A DNA stretch of 64,000 nt, taken from assembly GCA_007258455.2 (NCBI GenBank), contig VDFB02252616.1, positions 123,213,394-123,277,393 on the forward strand. The letters are read 5' to 3'. This document shows, in pieces, positions 12,661 to 24,829 of the stretch (the first letter of the stretch is position 1; each line of letters begins with the position of its first letter). Position numbers and translations under genes: made by a program. Source of the DNA: Sequoia sempervirens (lineage: Eukaryota > Streptophyta > Pinopsida > Cupressales > Cupressaceae). The notes beneath the pieces were generated by a model. That model did no database searches, was not told the origin of the DNA, and saw only the letters and a list, made by a program, of their open reading frames with translations.

Positions 12661-14327
12661 GAAATTTGAAAAGCACAAGAGAGAAATCAAAGCACAATCA
12701 CACAACACAATCCCCCCGAATTCACTCAATCAACAAACCCCTCCCCCAAGCAAATGATTTGGAACTTTATACTTAGTGCAGTTACAATTGCCACTTGCAA
12801 GAAATAGATAGGTGGTTTTTTTATTTCAATGCTTACAATTTCCAAAATAAGGCTAGATCAAACTATGATCAACATACAAAAGATCAAAACTATGATCTAT
12901 GTAATACAATAGTCAAAATAAGCCAAATAAGGCTATATGTTGAAAGTGTAATTTTTTTCATAATGAATACAAAACAATAGCACCATTGTGAAGTTCTAAA
13001 ACAACTATGCACTTCTAAAAAAATTGCATCAAAAAAGGAGTTTGTATGAGCTCGAACGGAGGCCCGGAAGTTCCAAAAATGGGAACTACTCAAAAAACTT
13101 GTGAAAATTTCAATTTTTTGAAAAAACCGTGCATCAAAATCAAAAACAATTTGCACCAGCACATAGAGCGCAAAAAAAATCCCAAATCAAAAAAAAAACT
13201 TAGAAAAAGGAGTTAGTATGGCTAAGTTATGGTCGTTTGAAAATTGACTTCAAAACTGAAAACTGCATCCGTGAGGGGTAGAAAATTTCTTAAAAGGTTG
13301 CTGACTCATGCTAACGTCATCATTCTAGGAGGTTAAATTTGATGAGCTAGTGGTCATCATAGAGGAATATACCTCCTCCTCAAAATATTCTCCAATTCAA
13401 TATATGCACAAAATATTCACTTTTCCAACAACTTAAAATTAACATCCTTGTGAACGTCATAGTCGCATTGCCCAATGATAGAATATTTTGTGAATATTCT
13501 CATGCTAGATTCTTATGTCGGAATTTTTCGGTGAATGGCAAAATATTCTACAAGAATCCACCAATTTTTTTAAATGTATAAGGGGCAACAGGGGACCCGG
13601 CCACAGGCCACATGGCACCCGTAGGTACCATAGGGTACTTGGTATGTATGCAGGCAGGTACATCTACAATACATTGTATGTGTAGGGTACTTAAAACTTT
13701 TTATTTTTATTTTTATTTTTTTATAAATAAAAAACTACAAATGAAATATAATTGATTTTTTACACAATTTTTAATTTCTAGAAAAATAAAGTATTTTTTT
13801 ATTTTCAAAATATAAATTGTACCACTGCAATAATGATGCTTGGGGGGTCATATGGCTCCCTGGGAAAAAAATTGCCTCGACAAACAAATTCTCCAAATTT
13901 GATGATCTGACAGTCAATCTTAGGGTTTTTGGCCCTTTTGAGCACAATGGGGATGTTCTTTTTGGCTAAAAAAGTTTCGAAGCAGTAGCTACCCTCTGGA
14001 TTTGGCAACCACCTGCAATCTTCAAATCCTTGTAGATTTGGCCTCCAATGTCAAACTGGGAGGAAACAAAATGCAGATTTGACTTTCTCAGGGACTTTGG
14101 ATGCAATGGTGAGCTCAAATCTAATGCAACAAGCTCCCAATATACACTTGCAATACAAAGTCAAAAAGGAACCCCCTCAGAATCTAGTATTTCTATCACA
14201 ACATTCTAATTCTCCAAATCATCCAAAGATGCAAAAGAAGAGTACAAGAGAAGAGCATACTCAATGCTTCAAGAAAATACAAGATTTGCACTCATGATCT
14301 CCTAAAAGACTAACCAAAGGCACTCAA
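12661..14327 (-). other. Leader of the Ty1/copia element, no gene seen
   Basis: A stretch of 1.7 kb between primer site and gag start. It holds A- and T-rich tracts, a small G/C-richer island near 13585-13690 and short frames up to 72 codons with no recognisable domain. It is long for a copia leader, so it may contain a further insertion I cannot delimit. Confidence 0.35.
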
Positions 14328-14342
14328 CTTGCTCTGATACTA
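14328..14342 (-). promoter_or_regulatory. Primer-binding site of the Ty1/copia element
   Basis: The minus strand reads TAGTATCAGAGCAAG directly after the LTR end. It differs by one base (G to A) from the initiator-Met site TGGTATCAGAGC. It fixes strand and LTR edge. Confidence 0.65.
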
Positions 14343-14718
14343 TGTAATATTTGGCTATGGAGATAGCCACCCAAGATCTAAAGGCCTATGGAAAGCACAA
14401 AATACTCAAAAGATCAATATGACAAGAATAAATTGTATTCCTATCAATGAATGCAAAAAAAATCAATGTATAATGTGAGAGATGCCCTTGGCTATATAGC
14501 CAAGGTGAGGCATAAGATGTCATAAGATTATGACAAGTGTTTTAATCTTATGATATGAGACAACTTATCATAACTACCTAGGAAATGATAAAATCTAGAC
14601 ATGACAACTAAGTCTTCTAGAAAGAATCTTAGGACCTAAGTAAACTTAACGTGTGAATATGTCCCCTAAGTCCCTAGTAAGTGAATTAACTAAGTACAAG
14701 ACATTTATTCACCCAACA
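14343..14718 (-). mobile_element. Ty1/copia 5' LTR, 376 bp
   Basis: In plus orientation it begins TGTAATATTTGG and ends CACCCAACA, giving TGTTGGGTG...ATATTACA on the element strand. The length is normal for copia. A perfect 20-bp palindrome at 14486-14505 has the TATA motif at its centre. Confidence 0.65.
14486..14505. promoter_or_regulatory. Palindrome around the copia TATA box
   Basis: CCTTGGCTATATAGCCAAGG is a perfect 20-bp palindrome with CTATATAG in the middle, in the LTR where the promoter is expected. Being symmetric, it could place a TATA element on either strand. Confidence 0.5.
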
Positions 14719-17700
14719 ATATTTTTTAATGTAATAGGGTTCCTCTTACCACAATTTTGCTATGAGTGAAGTTAATTTGACAAATGTGGTAGCATTTTAA
14801 AAATATTAAAATCTTTGTAATAATCATTTTACTTTACACATGGATTTATGTAAATTCAATAGTGGATAACTGAATATGCCTTAACTATGATGCTTCAATA
14901 TTTATGTATATTAATGCTCTGATCAACTATTCTATATTATCTTTCATTACAACCTTCACTTGTTAACTAGACTCTATAACCCATTGATAGGCACTAATCT
15001 AGGAGTATATTAATTCAATCAAACACATTAAAAGAACAAATCATTAAACAATTGTTTTCAATTTAGTCCCAAATTTCGTGTAGTTCATGATTTCATAATA
15101 CACAAGGAATAACAATCGTAGATTTCACATCTAATGTTTTAGTTTTCATGCCTTACCCCCACCTTGCACTCATTACAATGGTATATAATCAACTATATTG
15201 AGGTATTAAGATAGCTAGTTTATCTCAACTTAGTGACAATCTTTGGAGTTGAATCAATAGTTTGGATTCGGTTATCTTTTTCAATTATTTATTTTATTTA
15301 CTCTAACCTCTAAGAACACCATCATGAGTTTAAGTTGAGCTCAAAGCGTAGGTTAGAAAACCCACTCTAATTGATGTGACCTTTAACCCTCCGATTTGTG
15401 GATGAACAAGTTTTACATTCATGACAACAACTGTGGCCTACAATGTGGCTTTGAATGTGAAATTTTATTGCAAGTGAAGCAATAGTTTTGGGACCCGACA
15501 AAAGCAACCTCAAAGTATTACACACTTATAAATTGCATATAGTCCTTATAGTTGAAAACACATGGTTATGTAGTAGAAAATATAGTACTCCTACACAAAA
15601 AATAAAGAATCCCTATCGTAAAAATTACACAATCTTCTTGTAGCCAAAATACACAATCCATGTCACACTTTTGGAGTAATCTATTTTCACATGAAACTTA
15701 ACCTGTGGCAACTTAGAGAAGGATTGTAGCAACCCATAGATATTTTGTAGCATAGCTACAAGACTAAAGCCCAAATGAAACTTATAAACCCTCATGTGGT
15801 AATCCTTTAAGAACAAAGTCAACATGAAGCTATAAAAAATAAAACAAACCAACAAAAACAGGGAAACTAGAAACAAAACCAACAAATATTTTTGGTGATA
15901 TGAGATTACCTGTAGACCAAGATGTTCTTGCATCACTAACAAAATGAGTTATTGATGCAAATAATACAACTATGTTTTCTTTTTCTACCTAAGTTAGCTA
16001 GAACATTATTTCACCTGTAAACTCCTCCTATCATGCCCAAAATCTACGCACAAAACCAAAATTTTATGACCATCCTTACTCTATTTTTAGATGATACAAG
16101 ATTGCTCATGAAATCAAATTTTTATGCATCACAATCTAGAAAATATCAATAGTGTCAGAAAGAATGTTTCAGTGGCTTGACAACCAAGCTTGCAATTCTT
16201 CGCTTTCCTTGTAGTGATTGCAACAACCTCAACTCTTGATTTCTATTTAAAGTATATTATTATCATCTTGCAACTCTTCAATTCCTACAATCTTGGCCTT
16301 TACCATGGTCATTCTCTTGCAACGACAAAACCCTACACTTTTCAACAAATTTTGGAGACTTAGAACTTAATAAGTTACTACACACTCAAGCATAAGGAAA
16401 ACTAATTTGATACCACATGATTTGTAAATGTGGGTGGATATTCCACATGATTGTCATCAACAATAGATAATTCTAATACAACATTACACCAAATCTAAGG
16501 TCCGATATACAACACAAATACTAGTATGAATGATGAAATTTTCTTAATCCACTTAATGGAAATAGCCCTAACAACCATTTCACAAACCTAGAACTCCTCA
16601 CATGCACATACCACATGCTACAACCATTTCATAATAGCAAGAAGTCGGCTAGAAGCTAAAAGAATGCTTTAACTACTTACAATTGAAATAAAACAAGCAA
16701 GAACATTTATAGCAAGAATCGGGACATAATTGTTTGATCCGCTAAAACCTAATTTGGGAATAAAACTCCAATAATGAATCCACTAAATTATACTTTTAGT
16801 TTTAGTCCCTCTTGGACAAGGTCAAATGCTAATCAAATTTAAATCATCTAAACACCTTGTAAATGTCCTTTGCAACCATTGTGTGAAAGGTTTGAAAAGA
16901 GACATATTATCAACTAGTACTCGACATTTTCAACATAGCTAATACAAACTTCATCTTTACTCCTTTTAGGTTATGAGCCCTAAGATTCTTGCAAATGAAA
17001 TAAGAAATGCCTCTCAAATGCTTCCTTGCCTCTATCAAAATGAAATGCAAAGTATCAACTAGTGCTCTTTATTCTCAATTTAGTGTTAGGAAAGGTGTCT
17101 CAACCTTGCTCCTAATGTTAAAATTACAAAAAGTGCATTTGTTTAATATAAATTAGAAAATCCAATTTTGGGCTACAAAGTTGGTTTTGGGCTAAAATAA
17201 ATATTCTTAGTTATTCAAGACTGCCAACAAGGTTGCATTTTGTGTAGATCTCTTCCAGTACATCGTTTTTTTATTAAAAGGCCCAATCAACCCATTGAAT
17301 CTAAATTTATGATCTTTGAAAGCTTGCATAAGAAATATAAAAAGTAGTTGGATGCATAAAAGAGCTATAAAAGGGGGTTAAACTTATGATGTGTTATATG
17401 ACACATCATAATATCTTTGATTGGAGGATGATCTAGGTGTTACTTTTTTGGGTGGTTTTAGCACATGGGCTTATAATTAGTGTTTGATGGTTTCAAATTT
17501 TGTCTCCTATATATTAGGTGCTTGAGATGGTGGTTGTATGTAAAGTTTTGTAAATATGGTTAAACTATAAGAATTTATCCAGATCTCTAGTAGATGATGC
17601 TCATATGAAGGCTTGCTCTACAAGTATAATGTAACCATGATTACTAAATAATACATTGAGATGCTTTGGAGTGGGGCTTTTCTCTCAAAAGGGTTTTCTC

Positions 17701-18680
17701 CACAAGCAATCATGTTATGGTATATTATTTATTTTATGTTTAAATGTGTTTCTACTTTATGTAATTGTTAAAAGACTCAAATTTGCACAACACTCCTTAG
17801 AATATTAGTGTAGGAAGATTTTTTGTGTACCCTACTTCCTTTCACTTAGTTAATAGAAACTTTGGATCTACTTCTCTCAAGCAATGACCCCTGATATTCT
17901 TGAAATGAAGTAGAAAATGACTCTCAAATGTTGTTATGCCACCATGGCTAGAAAATGCATAATCCATGAGTAATCAATGTGTAAACAAAAGTGTCAACTA
18001 CCTTGTCTATAGTCGTCCTCCCTTTGTCTTCTCTTATACCCTTTACTTGTAAGTCCCAATAATTATTATAACAAATCCCTTGGTAACCAATGATCACCAA
18101 GAAATGTTAAACCCTTTGCCTCGCATGAAAAAATCAAGCATCCTCCAATTCTTTGATAGCCATCACTAAAAGAAATAATGTCTCCCACTAAAGGAGAAAG
18201 AAGACCGTCAATGTAATCAATTGCCACAAACCAATTTACCAAACAACCTAACAAATGGACATAACCTATCACGACTTCATGGTGAGGTGAAAAGTCACTA
18301 CTCTAAAGAAACAAACAACTCACCAATAATTGTGTTCAATGCCTAACAACTTCCAAACTTTAAAAAACACATCATTATGAAGTCAAACAACTACCTAAAA
18401 GGGACAAAACTACCCTCATCATACTTCTATGATGATTGTGACAAAAAGACTAGTTGCATAGTCAATAGAGCTACTCATGCAACAAGAGATACTTTGCACA
18501 ACAACTATGAACTAAGTGTGTGGTGTTTAAGGGAATTTGCACAACTACTAAGTTCATTTTGCACAAGATCGCTAGCACAACAAAGGCTTCTTATGCAAGA
18601 ACTAAGATCTTTTTGTGTAGCCACTAAGATACTTTGCACAACACCTTGATGGTCCAAATATCTGATGAGTTTGATTTTTT
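14719..18680. other. Intergenic stretch with no supported gene
   Basis: About 4 kb of AT-rich DNA. The longest frame is 105 codons at 15625-15942 (minus), hydrophobic and without a known motif. A short perfect inverted repeat, ATGATGTGT with its complement, lies near 17376-17399. I see no LTR ends, splice-like gene structure or RNA gene. Confidence 0.5.
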
Positions 18681-18684
18681 GGAT

Positions 18685-19760
18685 CATCTAGTTGCCTTGA
18701 ATTTGGTTTATGTTGAAAGATGCGAATTAAAATAAACACGATAACAACAATTTTCAAATTGCAACTTACACACCTTATGCAGTTGATGACTCCTCAAAAC
18801 AAGGAGAAGCGAGAGGGGATTACTCCAAAGATGGTCCATCTATGTGGACATTAGGAACGCTAGTATGTCGAGGCGAAGTACAAATGTTGAACGACCATCA
18901 CATGAGTAGTCCGAAGGAGATTTGATGTCGAAGGCAAAGCTGGCTAGCAAACAAAAAAAACATAGGTGTTTGGGACTCACCAATGCGAATCAATGGGTCA
19001 ATAGGAATAGTACTCACCAGAAAGTAAAGAATTGTTACTTCTAGTTGACACATAAATTTAATTAGATGAGTTGTGGAATTTGGTTAAACACTAAGGACTA
19101 TTAGTTTTAAGATATTATGCATAAATTCACTCTCGTTATTTACAAGGCCTTTATCATGTTAGTTTATTTATTCTTATACGGCGACATTTCCAAAATTCCC
19201 TTCCCTCAAATTTATTGAACTTATAACTTACCGAGTATACTATGTGGGCAATTCCCCAAATTACGGGATTAGTTGGAGATATAACACATCTTTATTGAAG
19301 CTCGAAACCTTGTAGTAAAGAGTCTCCAAGTTGCACCCTCGTAAGTTCGAGTTGCCTTGAAATTGATGTTTGCTAAAAGATGTGTCAACACAGAGGCAGC
19401 GACAACTCCCTACAACAATAAGTCCACATATAACTTATCGTAGATCTATTTTCAATTGGCTTCGAGTGAAGAATTGTTACTTAGTAGATTTAACACATAA
19501 GTTTAATCGGGTGCATGGAAGAATTTGGATGCAGCACAAAGAACACTGTTTGTTGCACATAAAGAAGATAAGATCTAATGTCAGTCGATGAAAATGAAGC
19601 TGTATACAAAACAACGATCCGTGTTTATGCATCTGAAAAATGTAGGATCTAATATCAGTAGATGGCAATGACTTTGTATATGCAACACAACGAACTCTGT
19701 TAGTTGCATATAAAAAGATAAGATCTAATATCAGTCGATGGCAACGAATGGTTACTTAAA
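18685..19760. repeat. Degenerate direct repeats (about 660-bp and 75-bp spacing)
   Basis: The phrase AGTTGCCTTGAA starts related blocks near 18688 and 19351, and GAATTGTTACTT occurs near 19029 and 19470, so a larger segment is duplicated and diverged. Inside the second block three units of about 75 bp follow each other (near 19529, 19605 and 19679). Each contains a variant of GATCTAATATCAGT followed by a CGATGGCAA-like string. Origin unknown; no coding sense seen. Confidence 0.5.
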
Positions 19761-20950
19761 AATGCCGATCATTTCCTTCAACTGAGTTGTATTCTTCAAT
19801 TACGAATTAAATCTTAAATTTTCTCATAATTCCTCATATTGCGGCTTGACTAAAAGTGATTTTTGGGTGCACAAACAAATCCAGAATATTCTTTCCCCAT
19901 TTGCATACCTAGTTGGGGTATATAATTCACATCCTACAAATAAGTCATTATTAGAATCGTTTGTTGTATCCAGCTCATTGTTTTGCTAATAAATCATATC
20001 ATTCTTTTTCCAACTGTCTATAATCCAAATTTAATATATGATTGACTATTTATAAGTGAGTGGGTGAAGAAACCAACCTCTATTCAACACGCTAAAGATT
20101 AAGAGTTGATGCTGAACTTAACAAGTTCATATAGCACCATGGAAGGCATAAATATAGCAGTAGAGATTCATTTACCGGACTATATAAATAAGTAAATAAA
20201 TTAGTATACCTCTTGAAATAAGAGAGTTTTAGGTTTACATCGAGTATTTAACAGCACTCTTTAAAATTTTCTGATGGCATAAATTGTTCCGTACATGAAT
20301 TAGAACTCATATCATAATTCAAAACTCTTGGTAGGCACGATAGACTTAGATTGAAATTCAATCGCGTCCATATCATAGACTTGGTGTGACCAGTAGAAAG
20401 GATCATTTTGTGAAGCGATCAAAAAACAACTGGAAGCCCCACACCACACATTGACTACATTCATTGTGAAGCTTTACATCTTAAAGGAAATTGGGTGTTT
20501 AAATTGATGTACTTCCGAAACGCTAGGACAGGTATATATCGGTAGTAAGTGTAGTAACATATTAAACTCAGAAAAAAGAACGTGAAACAAAATGAATCCA
20601 CTACATCCATTGCTGGCTCGTGGTGCAGAACAACATTTTGGACACGCAAACTTCTAATGGTCAAAAAAATGGATACATTTAGAAACTTCTGAATATCAAA
20701 ATCATCTTCCATCCGAGACAACCAAACGTGCGACATACTATGCAGACTTTCTATAGGCAAACAGCCAATGAGTTGTTTTAATCTTGCAAACGTATACAGC
20801 AATGCTCATGTTGACATTTGGTGCTACAATATCAATGAGAAGCTTTCGCAGATCTCATTGTAATATCACAAAATGGTATTTACAGATCTCCTGTGCATGT
20901 ACATACTCTTAAATGTGCAAACCTAAACACAGCAATCAAATTCTGCAATT
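19761..20950. other. Downstream flank of the host gene
   Basis: No gene recognised. The part next to 20950 should be the 3' untranslated region and polyadenylation zone of the minus-strand INO80-subunit gene. A 113-codon minus-strand frame at 20461-20802 lacks any domain or continuity with that gene. Confidence 0.4.
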
Positions 20951-23900
20951 CTAACAAGTAGATACAGGACGTGTCACATCATGAATAGCTCGGTAGCATT
21001 GGAGGCTACAAAGGGGAAGATTAGATTTTGAGTCTCTATATTTGTATGTATTGTTACATAGCGGGCCTGCACATTTCTCACGAGCGGGAGGATACCTACA
21101 ATAACAGAAAAAGGTGAACAAAGAAAAAGATTAGCCATCTTGCAACCAACTTAGCATGTTATGCTAATTTAATGAAATTTAGTCAATAATCATTGAAATT
21201 CCCTAAAGGAACTTAAATAACTGCTCAGCAGGATGGTGTGCATGCACTCCAAGCTCTCTGGAATGAATATACACCTTACATTGTCCGGTTATTGGAGCCC
21301 CTTAGTGAATGTCATAATAATTGTCCATAAGTAATTCAGTGGCACACAAAGATTACATAATGTCTAATGCAAAAACAAATACTACCAAAAGCAATTAAAC
21401 TCTAACCTGCAAGGGGCAGAATTGAATATGCTTGGAAGACCTGTATCTTGAGCAAATGATATGACTGTGCCAGATGGCCCCATAACCCATCTCACACTAT
21501 TTGGAGCAAGAATCATAGCACTTGCAGACTTCTCCTGCAAAAGAAAAACAAATGTCGGTAACTGAAAGAAGAAGAAAAACACCCACTAAACTTTTTTCAG
21601 GACTGCTAATCACCTGTTCCTTCTCATCCCTCTGTTTGCGTAGCTTGTCTTCTTTTTTCTTTCTCGTAGAATCAGTACCTAGAATTTTCTTGATTGCCTC
21701 AGCCTGGACACAAAAGCAAGATCATTGATTATAGCAACATGTATTTTTTGTGAGAAACAAATCCATCATTAACAACTGAGACCAAACTCATACCTGTTGA
21801 GCATTAGCAGCCCTTTCTACTTGTTGCTTGCGTCTTTGTGCAGCCTCTGCTTTCTTCAACTGCTGCTCTACCTCAGACAACTTTTCCTTTTTTTCTATTG
21901 CATAAGAAAAAAAGTTAGTACATCTGTATGAGATGCCTTTATTATTAGTAACCAAAACAAACACCCTAGCCCACCAGCATAACATGCAGTGTCAACATCA
22001 TTATAATATAAATAAATGCATGAAACAGGAACATTTAAACAGCATGAATACTTTTTGTCCAACCAGCATGAAACAATAACATTCAGATAACACCAACATT
22101 TTTTTCATTATGGCAAGGAAAAAATTTGTCCCGTACCAGAAAAATAGTAATACTGAACTTACAACATTGCTAACAAAATTTGACAATTGAATGTTCCATC
22201 TCAAATTGTGAACACAGGTAATATACGTGAATGCCATAAGTTAATTTAGAAACCATGTGAAGCATCCTCAGATAAGACAGAAATCACAAGAATAAGGAAA
22301 AGGCAAATAGTCCCCAGCTGACGTGAGTGCTGCTATCAAGGGAAAATATGCATCAATATGTAGTGCCAACTAAAATAATTTTGCAAGAGTCTTCTTGTGC
22401 TCTAAAGACGAATGTTTAAAGCAAACTTACTCCTCTGACCACTGTGAGGCAATCCTTCAGGAAACTCAATCAAATTTGCTCCTACTTCTGTATCCACGTC
22501 TTTGGATGACTGCATGGCCCTTTGACGTGCAGTGAGAGGAATTTCCTTCTTCTCATCAATAGTTGAATTTAAAGTTTCTTTTCTTTTGCTGTTCTTCCTT
22601 CCTTCAGGTTCAATATCTGAATTTTCAAACTCTCCATCTGTTGCAACTTCCTCTTCATACTCATACAAGTCCTCTGCTTCTCTTGCAGACCTTAACTTTT
22701 TCTGTTTCCTTTTATGATAATGCGTTCCATCTTCCTCATCTTCTTCATCGTATTCACTTTCAAGCATTCGCTTCTTAGGTACCCTTGAGCTTTTACGATG
22801 AAGTGTTTCACCTTCTTCCCTATCTTCATCATATTCACCATTTTGCAAGCGTTTCTTGGGGGTCCTAAAATTTTTGCGCTGGGATGCTTCTTCAGCATCT
22901 TCATCTTCATCAATTTCCCCATCCAGAACACGCTTCTTGGGTATCCTTGAGCTCTTGCGGACAGGTTGATTTCCTGCAAAATTGTTCATTTCAACATGCT
23001 TTCCAGAGGTACTTTCATCTGAGAGTTTGTTTTTTCTGTCATCCTTTGACTGATTCATATCCATCTTAGCAGAGGTAATACCATTGGCAGGAGATTCCTT
23101 CCGGAGTGATTCTTGTAAACATTTTTCTGCCCTTGGAGGATAGTCATCTTCATCATCTGAATTTTCCTACAAATCAATTTTTAAGATTAAAAACATATTA
23201 TATAAACCGTAACATGCAAAGACAATAATGGGCATGCAATTCAAATTCGTTAAATGTCAAATAATACTTTTGATATAATAATAAAACTAAATTGACTGAA
23301 ATTTTTGTTCTCATACCTTAAAAATAAGTTTCAAGGTCATTCAACAAACTGCCCTTAAAGGTATTATACACCATAATTTCAAGTAACAAAATGTTCTTCA
23401 TACTATAATATACCACTTCATGTCAGTAAGACACCAAAATTAACCTGATATAAATATTCTACAGGGAAAAGATGTGCACCTGAAGAATAAGTCTCTGACG
23501 CCGTCTGCCACCTTCAGGTACTTGTGGAGGCCTTGCAAATGCAGATGAACCTTCTGCTGCCTTCTGTTTATTCCCGGATGCTAAACTAGCATGAATAGTG
23601 TGGGTGACTCCACTTACTTTCAGTTTCACCGTGGTGGTCCGGTTCTCTTTAGAATGTGGATCATCTTGTCTAGGTGTGGATTTATCCAAGGAATCTCTAA
23701 TATCATAGGTTTTTCCATCATGCACTGTTTTAACTTGTGCTACATTTAGGCCTTCTGGAGCTTTGAATTCAGGGTTTGCTGATTTTGACTGTCCTGTATG
23801 ATGACCATCTACATTCCTGCATCCATCTTGCAACCTGGTATGCCCGGCACCATGGCCAGAGTCTGGTCCACCTTTCACCTGACCCATAGTATGGGCATCA

Positions 23901-24817
23901 GAGGACCTCCTGTCCACAATTTTGTGCCCATCTGAATTACGCCAATCCAACAATCCAACAGCAGCAGTCAGTCCACCAACCGCCACAGCCCTCTGACCGC
24001 CATCACCAGATTTTGAATTGCCCTGCACATCATGACTCCTACCACGAAAAACACCATCATGGTTCCTATCTCTATCTCGATCACAATCCCTATCCCTGTC
24101 AGATTTCTCATGACTGACATGCCTATCATAAGAATCTTTTCTATCCTTTCCAGCATCTCTGGACCGCTTTGACACATCCAAATCATCAGTACGCAACTTA
24201 CGTTTAAATGTCTCCCCAAAAAATTTCCTGTCCCTCTCGCTACCCTTCTCCCCCATGGAACTCTCCTTGAAATTCTTGTCATAATGAGAAACATCCCTGA
24301 GAATTTTCTCCTTTGAAGATTTCTCAACCCGCCTGTTCCTGTCATAATCCTGCAACTTGGAACCCCCTCCTCTATCATGTTTCCTGTCATAAATCCTATC
24401 CTCCTCCATGCCCTTATGCTTGTTATTGCCATTCAATTCTGTAATCTCCCTCCGGGCTCTTTTTATGTCATCCCAATCATCATCTCCTCCTCCCCCACCC
24501 ACAGCCCTTCTATTAACTGACTTGCTCCTACCCAAATCCTCCTTCCCAATCTCAAATCTGCCCTTAATATTGCCATTCCCCAATTTCTTCTTATAATCAT
24601 CTCCCCCATGGGAAGAATAATGGTTTGTATGCTTTCCAGCATCCTCATTGGAACCTTTATCAAAACCTGAAGCAGACTGAGGATCGGACAGTGGTGAACC
24701 AGAAGCTGAGGAATGATCATGCTCATTGATGAAAGTGTGGGACCCTCCCAATCTTGGTTTCCTTGATGACTCTGACCGCTTCTTCCTAAAAATATCCATT
24801 CTTTCACCACTCTCCAT
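20951..24817 (-). CDS. INO80 chromatin-remodelling complex subunit B (IES2-like), six coding exons
   Basis: Encodes an 845-residue nuclear protein. Coding exons, in order on the minus strand, are 24817-23480, 23166-22431, 21894-21794, 21703-21614, 21534-21407 and 21095-20951; they total 2538 bases, divisible by three, and every junction is GT-AG. Residues 1-446 are charged and disordered, rich in Arg-Asp and Ser. Residues 516-596 hold three 27-residue repeats, each a basic (S/N)xRxPKKR patch followed by an acidic run. Residues about 657-757 match the PAPA-1-like domain (LTARQRAMQ...EFPEGLP...). Residues 806-836 form a HIT-type zinc finger with Cys at 806, 811, 827 and 831. This PAPA-1 plus HIT pairing is that of INO80B/IES2, which acts in the INO80 nucleosome remodeller. 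The start is the first Met after a leader-intron acceptor at about 24830. No frame damage is seen; probably functional. Confidence 0.9.
22717..22959 (-). repeat. Three 81-bp (27-residue) coding repeats in exon 2
   Basis: The units start at residues 516, 543 and 570 with RKSSRIPKKR, RKNFRTPKKR and RKSSRVPKKR. The spacing is exactly 27 residues, and each is followed by an acidic stretch ending in Glu/Asp pairs. The basic patches could contact DNA or serve as nuclear localisation signals; this is inferred. Confidence 0.8.
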
Positions 24818-24829
24818 GCTCACAAACCC

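Larger units (their letters stand above)
11998..14718 (-). mobile_element. Ty1/copia element, 5' part only
   Basis: A minus-strand element made of 5' LTR (14343-14718), primer site (14328-14342), a leader of about 1.7 kb and a gag frame (12001-12660). It stops where the long LTR of the neighbouring element begins at 11997. Protease, integrase and RT would lie beyond that insertion, outside the window. The parts and order are seen; the cut by insertion is inferred from the sharp edge. Confidence 0.65.

Noticed and set aside
15625..15942. 105-codon hydrophobic minus-strand frame
   Set aside because: Hydrophobic composition comes from A-rich plus-strand sequence; no motif or neighbouring gene structure.
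20461..20802. 113-codon minus-strand frame downstream of the host gene
   Set aside because: No domain, no splice link to the INO80-subunit gene, whose stop is at 20951; probably 3' flank.
22001..22237. 78-codon minus-strand frame within the host gene
   Set aside because: It lies inside the intron between 22430 and 21895 and is removed by splicing in the consistent gene model.
23968..24810. Other long frames overlapping the first coding exon of the host gene
   Set aside because: They are alternative-frame readings of Arg/Asp-rich coding sequence; the spliced frame with PAPA-1 and HIT domains explains the region.
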